The notes: generated by a model not told the origin, from the letters alone. 58,320 nt of DNA from an uncultured Bacteroidia bacterium (GCA_903923905.1 CAIXZH010000073.1:1-58320); one strand, 5' to 3'. Shown: positions 1 through 9,031, counted from the stretch's first letter. Program-made: numbers and translations.

Positions 1-38
1 TGACAGGCATGTATTCTAACCAACTGAACTACCAAACC
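1..38 (-). tRNA. tRNA-Asp (GTC), 3' part cut off by window edge
   Basis: The reverse complement of the first 38 bases reads as a tRNA 5' half. It has an acceptor strand starting GGTTTGG, a TAGTTCAGTTGG D-arm typical of tRNA, and an anticodon-stem end CCTGTCA that places GTC in the anticodon loop. That anticodon decodes Asp. The 3' half, including the T-arm and CCA end, lies outside the window, so only the 5' half can be annotated. Confidence 0.85.
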
Positions 39-167
39 AAAATTCAAAATAACGGTGCAAATATACTCCATTTTTTGGTACTACAAATGGATCTAAAATA
101 AATTGATCTAAAAATGGCAGAATGAGACAGCATATCTCAATATAACAAACACTTAAGAATAATAACC

Positions 168-710
168 CTATTCTATTCTGGAAAAAAAAGAAAAATGGAC
201 ACTTCCGTATTTCCTCAGCTCACGAAAGAAGGGAAGAGACGAAAAATCATTGGTTTTTCCATGTTCCAGAATTAATAAACCCTCATTATTAAGCAGATTG
301 GAATTCAGGATCAAGTTGGGAATCTCTGCAATTTGTTTTAATTCATAGGGAGGATCTGCAAAAATCAGATCGAAACCTTCTGAAGAGCGATTTATAAATT
401 TAAAGGCATCGACGTTCAATGCCTTCACAATTCGTTTAATTCCGAGTGTTTCAATGACTGAACCAATAAACTGGTGATGAAAACGGTCAAGTTCAACGCT
501 GGTCACATTCATGCACCCCCTGGAAGCAAATTCGAAGGAGATACTTCCAGTACCGCTGAAAAGATCGAGAACTTTTTTATTCTCAAAATCATAACGGTTT
601 TCAAGTATGTTGAAAAGATTTTCACGGGCAAAGTCTGTTGTAGGTCTGGCTTTGAAACTCTTTCCCGGTCTGAATATCCTGCTCTTAAATGTACCTCCGA
701 TTATTCGCAT
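168..710 (-). CDS. rsmD: 16S rRNA (guanine966-N2)-methyltransferase RsmD family
   Basis: This protein of 180 residues is the usual length for RsmD, which transfers a methyl group from S-adenosylmethionine to N2 of G966 in 16S rRNA on the assembled 30S subunit. The SAM-binding motif I (DLFSGTGS) is at about residues 49-56. The catalytic amino-methyltransferase motif (FADPPY) is at about 117-122. The N-terminus MRIIGG, followed by ARPTTD near residue 21, is characteristic of the family. The ATG overlaps the last codons of the upstream DUF3822 gene by 10 bases, so the two are probably co-transcribed and translationally coupled. Nothing is unusual apart from the lack of a clear terminator before the downstream tRNA. 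Confidence 0.93.
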   Translation of the reverse strand: MRIIGGTFKSRIFRPGKSFKARPTTDFARENLFNILENRYDFENKKVLDLFSGTGSISFEFASRGCMNVTSVELDRFHHQFIGSVIETLGIKRIVKALNVDAFKFINRSSEGFDLIFADPPYELKQIAEIPNLILNSNLLNNEGLLILEHGKTNDFSSLPFFRELRKYGSVHFSFFSRIE

Positions 711-1552
711 TTATAAATACTTAAAAGTGATGAGTAATAATGCTCCGGCAGCAGACTGAAGGTATAGCTGTATTGAAAGGTGTTATCAAGTTTTGCAAAA
801 GATGTCATCTTCACATATTTCTTAAATAAATGGTATACCGGTGAAACCTGAGGAAGCTGGCCATGAAGGATGAGTTCTGTACTCTCGGGGGATAACTTCA
901 GCTGGTCAAAGGTGAACAGAACGTGATACAAAATATCCCTTTCCGTTTTATAATTAAAAATATTGCAACAGCTCAATTTGGGGCCGTTTACAACGACAAT
1001 TTCAAAACTCTCACGGAAGAAGTTCAAATGGACCTGATCTTTCACCGGGAAAGCCCTGTTCCGTTTTAAAACACTTTCAACCAAAGGATATAAACTATGT
1101 TTGATTTCGGTCTTTGGAAATTTCGCTAACAAAAACTCATTCAGATTCTGAGGGATATCAAAGATACACAGGCATGCCGCCTTTGGAAATAGGTTTTTGA
1201 GAACCGTATAACCCCGATCCTGTATATTATTGAACCATAAATACTTATCCAAAGAACCCCGACTATAAAAAGCCTGTGGAACCAGTGTGAATTTCCGGGT
1301 GGCATAGAGGATCTCAACACTTTTAAAGTTACAGGAAAACATCTCATCAGTTTCAAATACTTCACGCACATGCTTTAACAACAAACGCGCCCTTTTAAGA
1401 AAAAAATGGTGTCCTTTTAATACCACATATTTTCCCTTCGGAATATCAAGAATAGAAAAATAGAATCCATCCAGGCTAATTTGAACGGATAAATGGTAGG
1501 TATTATTTTGTGTGCTATCGAAAGTTTTGTCAATAAAACAGATATCACGCAT
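701..1552 (-). CDS. DUF3822 family protein
   Basis: The product has 283 residues, no signal peptide and no membrane segment. I recognise it as the DUF3822 family, found almost only in Bacteroidota, from its overall pattern (start MRDICFIDKTFD, central LYATRKFTLVP, C-terminal ELILHGQLP) and from its position directly upstream of rsmD. The family resembles an actin/PilM-like two-lobed fold, but no activity is established and I do not assign one. It overlaps rsmD by 10 bases on the same strand, which suggests a shared transcript and perhaps a link to ribosome biogenesis by association. A -7-like box lies about 30 bases upstream of the ATG. Confidence 0.75.
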   Translation of the reverse strand: MRDICFIDKTFDSTQNNTYHLSVQISLDGFYFSILDIPKGKYVVLKGHHFFLKRARLLLKHVREVFETDEMFSCNFKSVEILYATRKFTLVPQAFYSRGSLDKYLWFNNIQDRGYTVLKNLFPKAACLCIFDIPQNLNEFLLAKFPKTEIKHSLYPLVESVLKRNRAFPVKDQVHLNFFRESFEIVVVNGPKLSCCNIFNYKTERDILYHVLFTFDQLKLSPESTELILHGQLPQVSPVYHLFKKYVKMTSFAKLDNTFQYSYTFSLLPEHYYSSLLSIYKCE

Positions 1553-1583
1553 TTTAAGTTAATTGTATTTGTTCGAATAGCTG

Positions 1584-1591
1584 CAAATTTA
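1584..1591 (-). promoter_or_regulatory. Bacteroidota -7 promoter box for DUF3822-rsmD
   Basis: On the minus strand the sequence reads TAAATTTG, matching the Bacteroidota primary-sigma -7 consensus TAnnTTTG, about 32 bases before the DUF3822 ATG. I see no good -33 TTTG at the usual 19-20 base spacing, so this is a modest call. Confidence 0.4.
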
Positions 1592-1716
1592 AAAAAAATG
1601 ACCAACCTTTGCTAAGGATTCAAACGGATATAATTGATTTTTTAAAATAGGGTACAGATAGCATGAAAGTAATGAAGTTTTACCATTCGTGACTATTCCA
1701 GGGAAAAAGCAAAGGC

Positions 1717-3144
1717 ATGTTAAAGAGTTATATTTCAAAACGGATTATTGAAGAGATAAAATTTGATCCAACCGGGTGCCAGACAGAGATGGCTGACAAA
1801 GTTGGCGAATTTATCACTGTTGATCAGCCTCATCAGCTTTTCCTGCTCAGAGGTTATGCCGGCACCGGCAAGACTACCTCATTGAGTGCTCTTGTCAGGG
1901 TATTGGATCATTTAAAAATGAAAACGGTTTTACTGGCACCCACCGGAAGAGCCTCCAAAGTACTTTCGAAATACTCCGGTAAGCAGGCAACCACCATTCA
2001 CAAAAAAATTTACAGGCAGCAATCGACCAATAATGGGTATGGAAAATTTGCTCTTGATAGAAATCTACATAAGAATACCATTTTTATCATTGATGAGGCA
2101 TCGATGATTTCAAATCATCCTCAGGAAAATAATATTTTCGGTTCTGGCTACCTCCTTTCAGACGTGATTGAATATGTGATGGCCGGTGAAAATTGCCGCT
2201 TGGTTATTGCCGGTGATACAGCTCAGCTTCCACCGGTCGGATTCAACCTGAGTCCGGCACTCGAAGAGGAAGAACTGAAATTTTTTGATCTGGACGTGAT
2301 CAAATGTGAACTGACCGAAGTTGTCAGGCAATCGGTAAAATCAGGAATTCTTGAGAACGCTACCCTGATCCGAAACCTTCTTGCGAACGAACAATTCCAG
2401 GGATACTGGAAAATAAAAACTGCCGGGTACAAAGACATTATACGCATCGGCGGTGCTGATCTGATTGAAGAGATTTCCGGTTGTTTCCACAAATTCGGGG
2501 TTGATGAAACAATTGTGGTCACACGTTCAAACAAACGGGCCAACAAATTTAATGAAGGGATCCGCAGGTCAGTCTTATACCGGGAAGAGCAAATTTCGAC
2601 CGGTGATCTGGTGATGAGCGTAAAAAATAATTACCATTGGGCTAAACAGTCAGAAGAGCTTGGCTTTATTGCTAACGGTGATATTGCTGAGGTAATAAAA
2701 ATCAGAAAGTATGAAGAAAAGTACGGATACCATTTTGTGAATGTAACGCTAAGATTTATTGATTTCAAAAATGTTGAAATCGACTGTAAAATTATTCTGG
2801 ACACCCTGACTATTGAGGCACCTTCGCTCACCCAGGCAGATCAGAAAAAACTATTTGAGGAGATTTCACAGGATTATCCTGAAATACGCAATAAAAGAAC
2901 GCTTTGGGAAAAGATGCGTGAGAATGAATATTTTAATGCGTTACAAGTGAAATTTTCCTATGCCTTAACCTGCCACAAATCGCAGGGCGGACAATGGAAG
3001 GCCGTTTTTCTGGATCATGGGTACCTTACGGAGGATATGATCGATCGGGAATACCTCCGATGGATCTATACCGCATTCACGCGGCCTACCGAAAGGCTTT
3101 ATCTGGTTAATTTCAACAAGGAGTTTTTTGATGAGGAAAAGTAG
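1717..3144 (+). CDS. RecD-like superfamily 1 ATP-dependent DNA helicase
   Basis: This 475-residue cytoplasmic protein has the order of SF1B helicase motifs. Walker A (GYAGTGKTT) is at about residues 46-54, motif Ia (APTGRAS) at 74-80, the Walker B DEAS box (IIDEAS) at 124-129, and motif III (GDTAQLPPVG) near 166-175. The C-terminal UvrD_C_2 region has ALTCHKSQGGQW near 413-424 and YTAFTRPTERLYL near 448-460. Such RecD-like proteins unwind DNA 5' to 3' and are usually annotated as exodeoxyribonuclease V alpha or RecD2-like. It is shorter than classical RecD2 and lacks its long N-terminal region, and no recB or recC is nearby. It is probably a stand-alone repair helicase. Orientation is divergent from DUF3822-rsmD, an arrangement I associate with Bacteroidota. 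Confidence 0.85.
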   Translation: MLKSYISKRIIEEIKFDPTGCQTEMADKVGEFITVDQPHQLFLLRGYAGTGKTTSLSALVRVLDHLKMKTVLLAPTGRASKVLSKYSGKQATTIHKKIYRQQSTNNGYGKFALDRNLHKNTIFIIDEASMISNHPQENNIFGSGYLLSDVIEYVMAGENCRLVIAGDTAQLPPVGFNLSPALEEEELKFFDLDVIKCELTEVVRQSVKSGILENATLIRNLLANEQFQGYWKIKTAGYKDIIRIGGADLIEEISGCFHKFGVDETIVVTRSNKRANKFNEGIRRSVLYREEQISTGDLVMSVKNNYHWAKQSEELGFIANGDIAEVIKIRKYEEKYGYHFVNVTLRFIDFKNVEIDCKIILDTLTIEAPSLTQADQKKLFEEISQDYPEIRNKRTLWEKMRENEYFNALQVKFSYALTCHKSQGGQWKAVFLDHGYLTEDMIDREYLRWIYTAFTRPTERLYLVNFNKEFFDEEK

Positions 3145-3185
3145 TAGAAAACCAGGAGAAATAAATTGATAAAATTAGTTAATCC

Positions 3186-3527
3186 TTACAGCTGCATAGA
3201 TAATAGCTCAGAACCCAATTTATGAAGTGCATCTTCAATTTTTTTCCGCTGCGGTTCACGTGGTTTTTTTAACCCTGTTGCATAGTGATGCAACTGTTTT
3301 TGGTTGATACCAGTTAGCCGTTCAAGTGCAGGTTTTGTAAATACATTGGAGTAATAGCTTAATATACTTTGAACGTCGTACCTGAACTCTATTTCATACT
3401 CTCCTTTGAGCAGATCCGGCCATTGTTCCTCCGGCCGGCTCTCCTTCAATAAACGTAATCCCTCAAGTATATTCTCCTTGCAGGCAGCAACATTTGGCCC
3501 CCCTCCTGAAATCCCATCGCAGTTCAT
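3186..3527 (-). CDS. HicB-like antitoxin / HTH protein, N-terminus apparently shortened
   Basis: The product has 113 residues. The first 30 resemble the C-terminal half of a HicB partial RNase-H-fold domain (an SGGGPNVAACKENILEGL-type segment). Residues about 60-105 form a helix-turn-helix region (LTGINQKQLHHYATGLKKPREPQ) common in orphan Bacteroidota HicB proteins. Family members start about 15-20 residues earlier. Here the upstream in-frame sequence holds stop codons at 3555-3557 and 3582-3584, and between them it reads INWEK, which looks like the expected beginning. The gene may therefore be damaged, or it may restart at this ATG. No HicA toxin is adjacent; the next gene is rnz. Function as a DNA-binding antitoxin or regulator is a family inference. 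Confidence 0.5.
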   Translation of the reverse strand: MNCDGISGGGPNVAACKENILEGLRLLKESRPEEQWPDLLKGEYEIEFRYDVQSILSYYSNVFTKPALERLTGINQKQLHHYATGLKKPREPQRKKIEDALHKLGSELLSMQL

Positions 3528-3636
3528 GGCAAAACCATCAAAAAATTTTACGAATTATTTTTCCCAATTTATGATTATCGGCTAAATTTTGCAGGAAATG
3601 CCTTCCAGGAAGCGAAAAATGTAAAATCTTTCCAGT

Positions 3637-4551
3637 TTAAATTTCAAACCGCTCTCCATCGTTCGCGGGGAAGGTATTCGGAAAAACGGATCTTGCCTCC
3701 TCGACCAATGGTCTTTCATGTTTATACCGGCTAGAGAAGTGGCCGATAATCAACTTCTTAGCCATAGCAAGAATAGCAATATCAGCGGCTTGTTTGGCTG
3801 TAGTATGATAGGTTTTTAATGCCAGATCTCTCAAATCATCACAGAATGTAGCTTCATGATAGAGTAAGTCAACCTGTTGAATGATCGGGATAATCTGTTT
3901 ACGGGGAACGGTATCGGTACAAAAGGCATACGAACGAACCGGATCGGGTGGGAAGGTAAGTTCCTTGTTTGGGACGATAGAGCCGTCAGGGCACCTGTAA
4001 TTAGCCCCAGCTTTGATTGCAACCCGATCCCTGATTGGAATCTTTAAATATTCTATCTGATCACTACGCAAATGCAATTCGTGTTCTTTTTCCCTAAAAA
4101 GGAAGCCACAGCATGGAATTCGGTGTTCTAAGGGAAAAGATTCAATGACAAGTTTTAAATCTTCATAAATAACAGCCCGGCTCCGAAAGTTCAGGGGATG
4201 GTAGATGACTTTAAATTCCTCAATATCATTTATGAATTTCAATAAAGGATCCATCATTATCTTTAATTCAGAATGGGCATGGATGTGCAATTCTCCTTTT
4301 TTGCCTCCCAGAGCCATCGAGGAGATTAGTCCGGGGAGTCCAAAGATATGGTCCCCGTGAAGATGAGAAATAAAGATATGATTGATTTTACCGGCCTTTA
4401 CCCCAAACTTACGTAACTGAATCTGAGTACCTTCTCCACAATCAATAAGATACAGCTTTTCGTTCAGGCTGACTACCTGAGAAGTAGGAAATCTGTTCAA
4501 TGTCGGAAGTGCAGAACTGCTGCCCAAAATCGTTACGGTGAAAGAAACCAT
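3637..4551 (-). CDS. rnz: ribonuclease Z (tRNA 3' endonuclease)
   Basis: This metallo-beta-lactamase-fold enzyme of about 304 residues matures tRNA 3' ends. The zinc-binding motif HLHGDH is near residues 62-67 of the chosen protein. Further metal ligands are carried by TDT (near 212-214), HEATF (near 233-237) and GHFSSRY (near 271-277), as expected of the short bacterial form. I chose the ATG at 4549-4551 (MVSFTVTILGSSSALPT), which gives the usual family N-terminus and has GGAG about 11 bases upstream. A 15-residue extension from a TTG at 4596 is possible but would run into the terminator hairpin. It lies downstream of the STAS-rpsA operon but is separated from it by a hairpin, so it may have its own promoter. 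Confidence 0.92.
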   Translation of the reverse strand: MVSFTVTILGSSSALPTLNRFPTSQVVSLNEKLYLIDCGEGTQIQLRKFGVKAGKINHIFISHLHGDHIFGLPGLISSMALGGKKGELHIHAHSELKIMMDPLLKFINDIEEFKVIYHPLNFRSRAVIYEDLKLVIESFPLEHRIPCCGFLFREKEHELHLRSDQIEYLKIPIRDRVAIKAGANYRCPDGSIVPNKELTFPPDPVRSYAFCTDTVPRKQIIPIIQQVDLLYHEATFCDDLRDLALKTYHTTAKQAADIAILAMAKKLIIGHFSSRYKHERPLVEEARSVFPNTFPANDGERFEI

Positions 4552-4597
4552 GTCAAATATTTCTCCAAACCTACATGAAAAGGGGCAATTTTGCAAA

Positions 4598-4629
4598 AAA
4601 AATCCCGGTTGTTAAGACCGGGATTTTTT
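4598..4629 (-). terminator. Intrinsic terminator after the rpsA-STAS operon
   Basis: An 8-bp perfect stem ATCCCGGT/ACCGGGAT (4602-4609 and 4617-4624) has a 7-base loop. It is flanked by A-runs on one side and T-runs on the other, so it can work in either direction. On the minus strand it ends in a run of at least seven Us, only a few bases after the STAS stop codon. Confidence 0.85.
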
Positions 4630-4633
4630 AATA

Positions 4634-4987
4634 TCAGAATTCAGATTCTTTAATGAGTAATCGTTCGGCTTCTACCAGATCAGGGGTAATCAGCAGGATA
4701 GAATCGAGCATTGCCATTCTGATCATCTTATCTACGACCGGAGAGAGATTGCAAATGATAAATATACCATCGGAATCATCACAAAGTCTGTTTCCAACAA
4801 GTATCGCACTTAATCCTGAAGAATCGCAATAATCACAGTCCTTAAGATCAATAATTATATTGGTAGCGCCCTGGCCTGAAAGCATCACAAGTTCAGCTTT
4901 CAATTCAGGAGAAATAAAACTATCCAGACGATCTCTGACCACCTTTATATAGCAATAATTCGCCTCTTTACGAACGATAAAATTCAT
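4634..4987 (-). CDS. STAS-domain protein (anti-sigma factor antagonist-like)
   Basis: The product has 117 residues, the size of a lone STAS domain such as SpoIIAA/RsbV. The central motif LKDCDYCDSSGLSAILVGN (about residues 47-65) contains the DSSGL serine, which in this family is phosphorylated by an RsbW-type kinase. In partner-switching systems the unphosphorylated protein binds the anti-sigma kinase. No sigma factor or kinase lies next to it. However, the ABC ATPase at 53.1-54.2 kb carries an RsbW-like ATPase domain, a distant possible partner (speculative). It lies 37 bases downstream of rpsA and before the shared terminator, so it is probably in the rpsA transcript. Confidence 0.8.
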   Translation of the reverse strand: MNFIVRKEANYCYIKVVRDRLDSFISPELKAELVMLSGQGATNIIIDLKDCDYCDSSGLSAILVGNRLCDDSDGIFIICNLSPVVDKMIRMAMLDSILLITPDLVEAERLLIKESEF

Positions 4988-5024
4988 GATTTCAATTTAG
5001 AACGATTTTTCGATCAAAACCTGA

Positions 5025-7064
5025 CTAATTATCATTTTTCTCCTTCTCTTCCATTTGAGTTCTCAATGCTGCCAATTCACTGATATCTCCAAGAGTAGTT
5101 TTCTCTGATGTATCCTTCTGTGGTTTAACACTTTTTGGAGCCTGCTTAGCGGTAGTTTTCTTCTTTGCAGTTTCTTCAGCCTTTTTAGAGTCCTCATAAA
5201 CCCTTGAATGTGAAAGTATAATCCGTTTTGCTGATTTAGAGAATTCAATTACCTTGAAATCGAGTTTTTCGTCCATTTTAACATTTGAACCATCTTCCTT
5301 CACCAGGTGACGTGGAGTTGCAAATCCTTCGACACCATAAGGCAATGAGATAACAGCTCCCTTATCAAAAAGATCGATTACCGTACCTTCATGAACGGAA
5401 TCAACAGTGAATATGGTTTCAAACACATCCCATGGATTTTCTTCCAATTGTTTATGTCCCAAACTTAAACGACGATTCTCCTTGTCAATATCAAGCACCT
5501 GAACCTCAACTTCAGCACCAATCGAGGTAAATTCAGACGGATGTTTAATTTTCTTTGTCCAGCTTAAGTCGCTGATATGAATAAGTCCATCAACACCTTC
5601 TTCAATTTCTACGAAAACCCCAAAATTGGTGAAGTTACGAACTCGGGCTACATGGTTTGAACCGATGGCATATTTTGCTTCAATTTTATCCCATGGATCA
5701 TTCTTCATCTGTTTAATGCCCAATGACATTTTGCGTTCATCACGATCAAGGGTAAGAATGGTCGCCTCCACTTCGTCTCCCACTTTAAGGAAGTCCTGAG
5801 CAGAACGAAGATGTTGTGACCAGCTCATTTCAGACACATGAATCAATCCTTCAACGCCAGGAGCGATTTCGATGAATGCGCCGTAATCGGCCATAACAAC
5901 GACTTTCCCTTTCACTACATCGCCAACTTTTAGCTCTGCGCTAAGGTTATCCCATGGATGAGACGATAATTGCTTGAGACCAAGTGCGATACGCTTTTTG
6001 TCATCATCAAAATCAAGAATTACAACATTGATCTTCTGATCAAGCTGAACGATTTCGTTTGGATGGGCAACACGACCCCAGCTAAGGTCGGTAATATGGA
6101 TTAATCCATCAACACCGCCAAGGTCAATAAATACGCCGTAAGAGGTGATATTCTTAACAGTCCCTTCAAGAACCTGTCCTTTTTCAAGTTTGGAGATGAT
6201 ATCCTTCTTCTGCTGTTCAAGCTCAGCTTCGATAAGAGCTTTATGAGAAACAACAACGTTACGGAATTCATGGTTGATTTTAACCACCTTGAATTCCATG
6301 GTCTTATTCACATAAATATCATAATCGCGGATAGGTTTCACATCAATCTGTGATCCCGGTAGGAAGGCTTCAATTCCGAATACATCCACAATCATACCGC
6401 CTTTCGTACGGCATTTGATGAACCCGGTAATAATTTCGTCATTTTCAAGTGCTGCGTTAACACGATCCCAGCTACGCATTGCACGGGCTTTCTTGTGCGA
6501 AAGTGTCAGCTGTCCCTTTTTATCTTCAAGTGTTTCAACGTAAACTTCCACCTGATCTCCAATCTTCAGAGAAGGGTTGTATCGGAATTCATTAACAGAT
6601 ACAATTCCATCTGATTTATAACCGATATCAACAACAACTTCACGCTTATTCATCGAGATAACACGACCATCAACTACTTCTTTCTCCTGGAGAATAGAAA
6701 GAGTATTGTCATACATATCTGTCATCTCTTTCTTTGTAGCAGTACTGTTTACTGACTTGGTCCCTTCAAAGGCATCCCAGTCAAAATCTTCATCAGCTTT
6801 TGATGTTGTTTCCTTTAAAACCCTTACAAACGGGGTTACAGGAACTTCAATAGCTTCAACTACTTCAGAAACTTCAGCTATAACAGGTGTAGCAACCAAC
6901 TCCGGAACTTCTTCTGCTTCGGGAACTTCAGACACTTCGGCTACTTCTGTTACTAATGGTTCAACTGCAGTTATCTCTGCAGCCTCTGCTACGGGAGTAA
7001 CAGGAACCTCCGCGGCTAACTCCGCGTCCTCGTTAATTTCGGGGCTTTCGTTAATTTCACTCAT
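5025..7064 (-). CDS. rpsA: 30S ribosomal protein S1
   Basis: This 679-residue RNA-binding protein of the 30S subunit helps mRNA bind during translation initiation. About six S1 (OB-fold) repeats follow one another from residue 125 to about 630. The best conserved contain GVDGLIHITDLSWGR- and GVEGLIHVSEMSWS-like segments with the KAxILxxDxDxxRxSLG-type repeat end. The first 95 residues are very acidic and rich in Glu, Val, Ala and Pro in imprecise repeats (EVAEVSEVPEAEEVPE). That extension is longer than in E. coli S1 and is seen in Bacteroidota proteins. The C-terminus is lysine-rich. A clear promoter precedes the gene, and a STAS gene follows at 37 bases. Confidence 0.95.
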   Translation of the reverse strand: MSEINESPEINEDAELAAEVPVTPVAEAAEITAVEPLVTEVAEVSEVPEAEEVPELVATPVIAEVSEVVEAIEVPVTPFVRVLKETTSKADEDFDWDAFEGTKSVNSTATKKEMTDMYDNTLSILQEKEVVDGRVISMNKREVVVDIGYKSDGIVSVNEFRYNPSLKIGDQVEVYVETLEDKKGQLTLSHKKARAMRSWDRVNAALENDEIITGFIKCRTKGGMIVDVFGIEAFLPGSQIDVKPIRDYDIYVNKTMEFKVVKINHEFRNVVVSHKALIEAELEQQKKDIISKLEKGQVLEGTVKNITSYGVFIDLGGVDGLIHITDLSWGRVAHPNEIVQLDQKINVVILDFDDDKKRIALGLKQLSSHPWDNLSAELKVGDVVKGKVVVMADYGAFIEIAPGVEGLIHVSEMSWSQHLRSAQDFLKVGDEVEATILTLDRDERKMSLGIKQMKNDPWDKIEAKYAIGSNHVARVRNFTNFGVFVEIEEGVDGLIHISDLSWTKKIKHPSEFTSIGAEVEVQVLDIDKENRRLSLGHKQLEENPWDVFETIFTVDSVHEGTVIDLFDKGAVISLPYGVEGFATPRHLVKEDGSNVKMDEKLDFKVIEFSKSAKRIILSHSRVYEDSKKAEETAKKKTTAKQAPKSVKPQKDTSEKTTLGDISELAALRTQMEEKEKNDN

Positions 7065-7113
7065 TAAATTGATCTTAAAATTAATAAATTAGACATTATT
7101 TTATTTTGTGCGG

Positions 7114-7144
7114 CAAAATTAAGATTTATCCCTTTAATATCAAA
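7114..7144 (-). promoter_or_regulatory. rpsA promoter (Bacteroidota -33/-7)
   Basis: On the minus strand TTTG (7141-7144) is followed after exactly 19 bases by TAATTTTG (7114-7121). This is a full match to the Bacteroidota primary-sigma promoter TTTG-N19-TAnnTTTG. The expected transcription start is about 40 bases before the rpsA ATG. Confidence 0.8.
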
Positions 7145-7221
7145 TGATTATTTGATTTTTTAAGCTTAATTTACAGTTCAACTCTTTTAATGTGAAATTT
7201 TCGTATCTCAAAAATCAGGTT

Positions 7222-7229
7222 TATATTTG
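7222..7229 (+). promoter_or_regulatory. -7 promoter box for phosphohexomutase gene
   Basis: TATATTTG matches TAnnTTTG about 57 bases before the ATG at 7286. The -33 region reads TTTTCG, only partly matching TTTG. It is divergent from the rpsA promoter in a 221-base intergenic region. Confidence 0.5.
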
Positions 7230-7285
7230 ATTAATTTTTAAAGCCTCTTCAAAAATATATTTAAACCCAATAATTCAATCGGAAT

Positions 7286-9031
7286 ATGAGAACAACTGAG
7301 ACTCCCGCAACTATTCTGCAGAAAGCCAATGAATGGTTAACCGGAAACTATGACGCAAAGTCAAAGGAAGAAATTCGTTTACTCCTTAACAGCGAAGACA
7401 ATACAGCATTAATTGATGCTTTTTACCGCGATCTTGAATTCGGGACTGGCGGATTGCGCGGAATTATGGGAGTCGGAACAAACCGAATGAATATTTATAC
7501 TGTAGGAGCTGCAACACAAGGACTCAGTAATTATTTGAACATTGCTTTTGCCAGCCTACCTCAAATTGGCGTTGCAATAGGGTACGATTGCAGGAATAAC
7601 AGCCGGCTGTTTGCAGAAACTGCGGCCGGAATTTTTGCTGCAAATGGAATTAAGGTTTATCTTTTTGAAGATTTACGGCCGACACCGGAGATATCCTTTG
7701 CAATCAGGAAGCTCGGTCTGCAGAGTGGAATTATTCTAACCGCATCCCATAATCCTAAAGAATACAATGGTTATAAAGCCTATTGGGACGATGGTTCTCA
7801 AATAGTTGAACCACATGATGTTAATATCATCAATGAAGTATTAAAGGTAAAAGTTGACGACATTAAATTCAATGGACCCAAAGAAAATATTACTATTCTG
7901 GGGGCTGAAATGGATAATGAATTTCTTCAAAAGGTAGTTTCTGTATCGTTGTCACCCGATATTATTAAGCGTCAGAAAGATCTTAAAATCGTCTATACCC
8001 CAATTCATGGCACAGGTGTTAAGCTTATCCCCATGGCATTGGGCAGGATGGGATTTACTAACGTCATACATGTTCCGGAACAGGATGTTGTAAGCGGTGA
8101 TTTCCCAACGGTAATCTCCCCAAATCCGGAAGAGCCTGCAGCAATGAAGCTGGCCATTGAAAAAGCTATAGCCATGAATGCTGATCTTGTGATGGCCTCT
8201 GATCCCGACGCGGACCGTTTGGGTATCGCAATTAAAAATGACAAGGGTGAATTTATCCTGGTAAACGGAAATCAGACTGTGTTGATCTTCCTGAATTATA
8301 TCATCAGTAAAAGGAAAGAGCTTGGCCTGCTGACCGGTAAAGAATATGTGGTCAAAACAATTGTTACCAGCGAGTTGGTTGCTGAAATTGCTTCGAGAAA
8401 TGGTGTTGAATATTATGATTGTTACACCGGGTTTAAATATATCGCCGAAGTTATTCGTGAAAACGAAGGGATTAAGCAATACATTGGTGGTGGCGAGGAG
8501 AGCTTTGGTTTTATGCCGTCCGATTTTGTACGTGACAAAGATGCGGTTAGTTCATGCGCACTCATGGCCGAGATTGCTGCCTGCGCCAAAGATGAGGGAC
8601 GATCACTCTTTGAAATGCTGCAGGATATTTACATGACCTATGGATACTCAAAAGAAAAAATGAAATATGTGGTCAGAAAAGGTAAAACCGGCGCTGAAGA
8701 AATTGAACAAATGATGGTCAATTTCAGGAATAAACCACCAAAACAATTGGCAGGATCACTACTTTCCGTTGTAAAGGATTACGAATCCCTGACTGAAAAG
8801 AGTCTTCTTAGCGGAACAGAAAAACCAATCGATCAAAAAATTACAGCTAATGTTCTACAGTTTTTTACAGTGGATGGCACTAAGGTATCTGTACGTCCAT
8901 CAGGAACAGAGCCCAAAATCAAATTCTATATCGAAGTAAAAGACCAGATGACATCGCGTGATCAATATGATGCTGTAGAGGCAAAAACTAATCTGAAAAT
9001 TGATCAGGTTATGACTGATCTTGGATTATAA
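7286..9031 (+). CDS. phospho-sugar mutase (phosphoglucomutase/phosphomannomutase)
   Basis: This 581-residue cytoplasmic enzyme of the alpha-D-phosphohexomutase family interconverts hexose 1- and 6-phosphates. The phosphoserine loop TASHNPKEYNGYKAYW starts at residue 152, with catalytic Ser154. The metal loop DPDADRLGIA is near 307-316, the sugar-specificity loop GGGEESFGFM near 402-411, and the phosphate-binding loop RPSGTEPKIKFY near 537-548. The GEESxG form fits glucose 1-phosphate or mixed glucose/mannose specificity in Bacteroidota, so I leave the gene symbol open. It could feed galactose-derived glucose 1-phosphate from the galK locus into glycolysis. It is transcribed alone from its own promoter. 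Confidence 0.92.
   Translation: MRTTETPATILQKANEWLTGNYDAKSKEEIRLLLNSEDNTALIDAFYRDLEFGTGGLRGIMGVGTNRMNIYTVGAATQGLSNYLNIAFASLPQIGVAIGYDCRNNSRLFAETAAGIFAANGIKVYLFEDLRPTPEISFAIRKLGLQSGIILTASHNPKEYNGYKAYWDDGSQIVEPHDVNIINEVLKVKVDDIKFNGPKENITILGAEMDNEFLQKVVSVSLSPDIIKRQKDLKIVYTPIHGTGVKLIPMALGRMGFTNVIHVPEQDVVSGDFPTVISPNPEEPAAMKLAIEKAIAMNADLVMASDPDADRLGIAIKNDKGEFILVNGNQTVLIFLNYIISKRKELGLLTGKEYVVKTIVTSELVAEIASRNGVEYYDCYTGFKYIAEVIRENEGIKQYIGGGEESFGFMPSDFVRDKDAVSSCALMAEIAACAKDEGRSLFEMLQDIYMTYGYSKEKMKYVVRKGKTGAEEIEQMMVNFRNKPPKQLAGSLLSVVKDYESLTEKSLLSGTEKPIDQKITANVLQFFTVDGTKVSVRPSGTEPKIKFYIEVKDQMTSRDQYDAVEAKTNLKIDQVMTDLGL

Noticed and set aside
6706-7092. 128-codon Ser/Thr/Ala-rich frame opposite the start of rpsA
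   Set aside because: It is the antisense of the acidic repeat region in S1; composition follows from the repeats.
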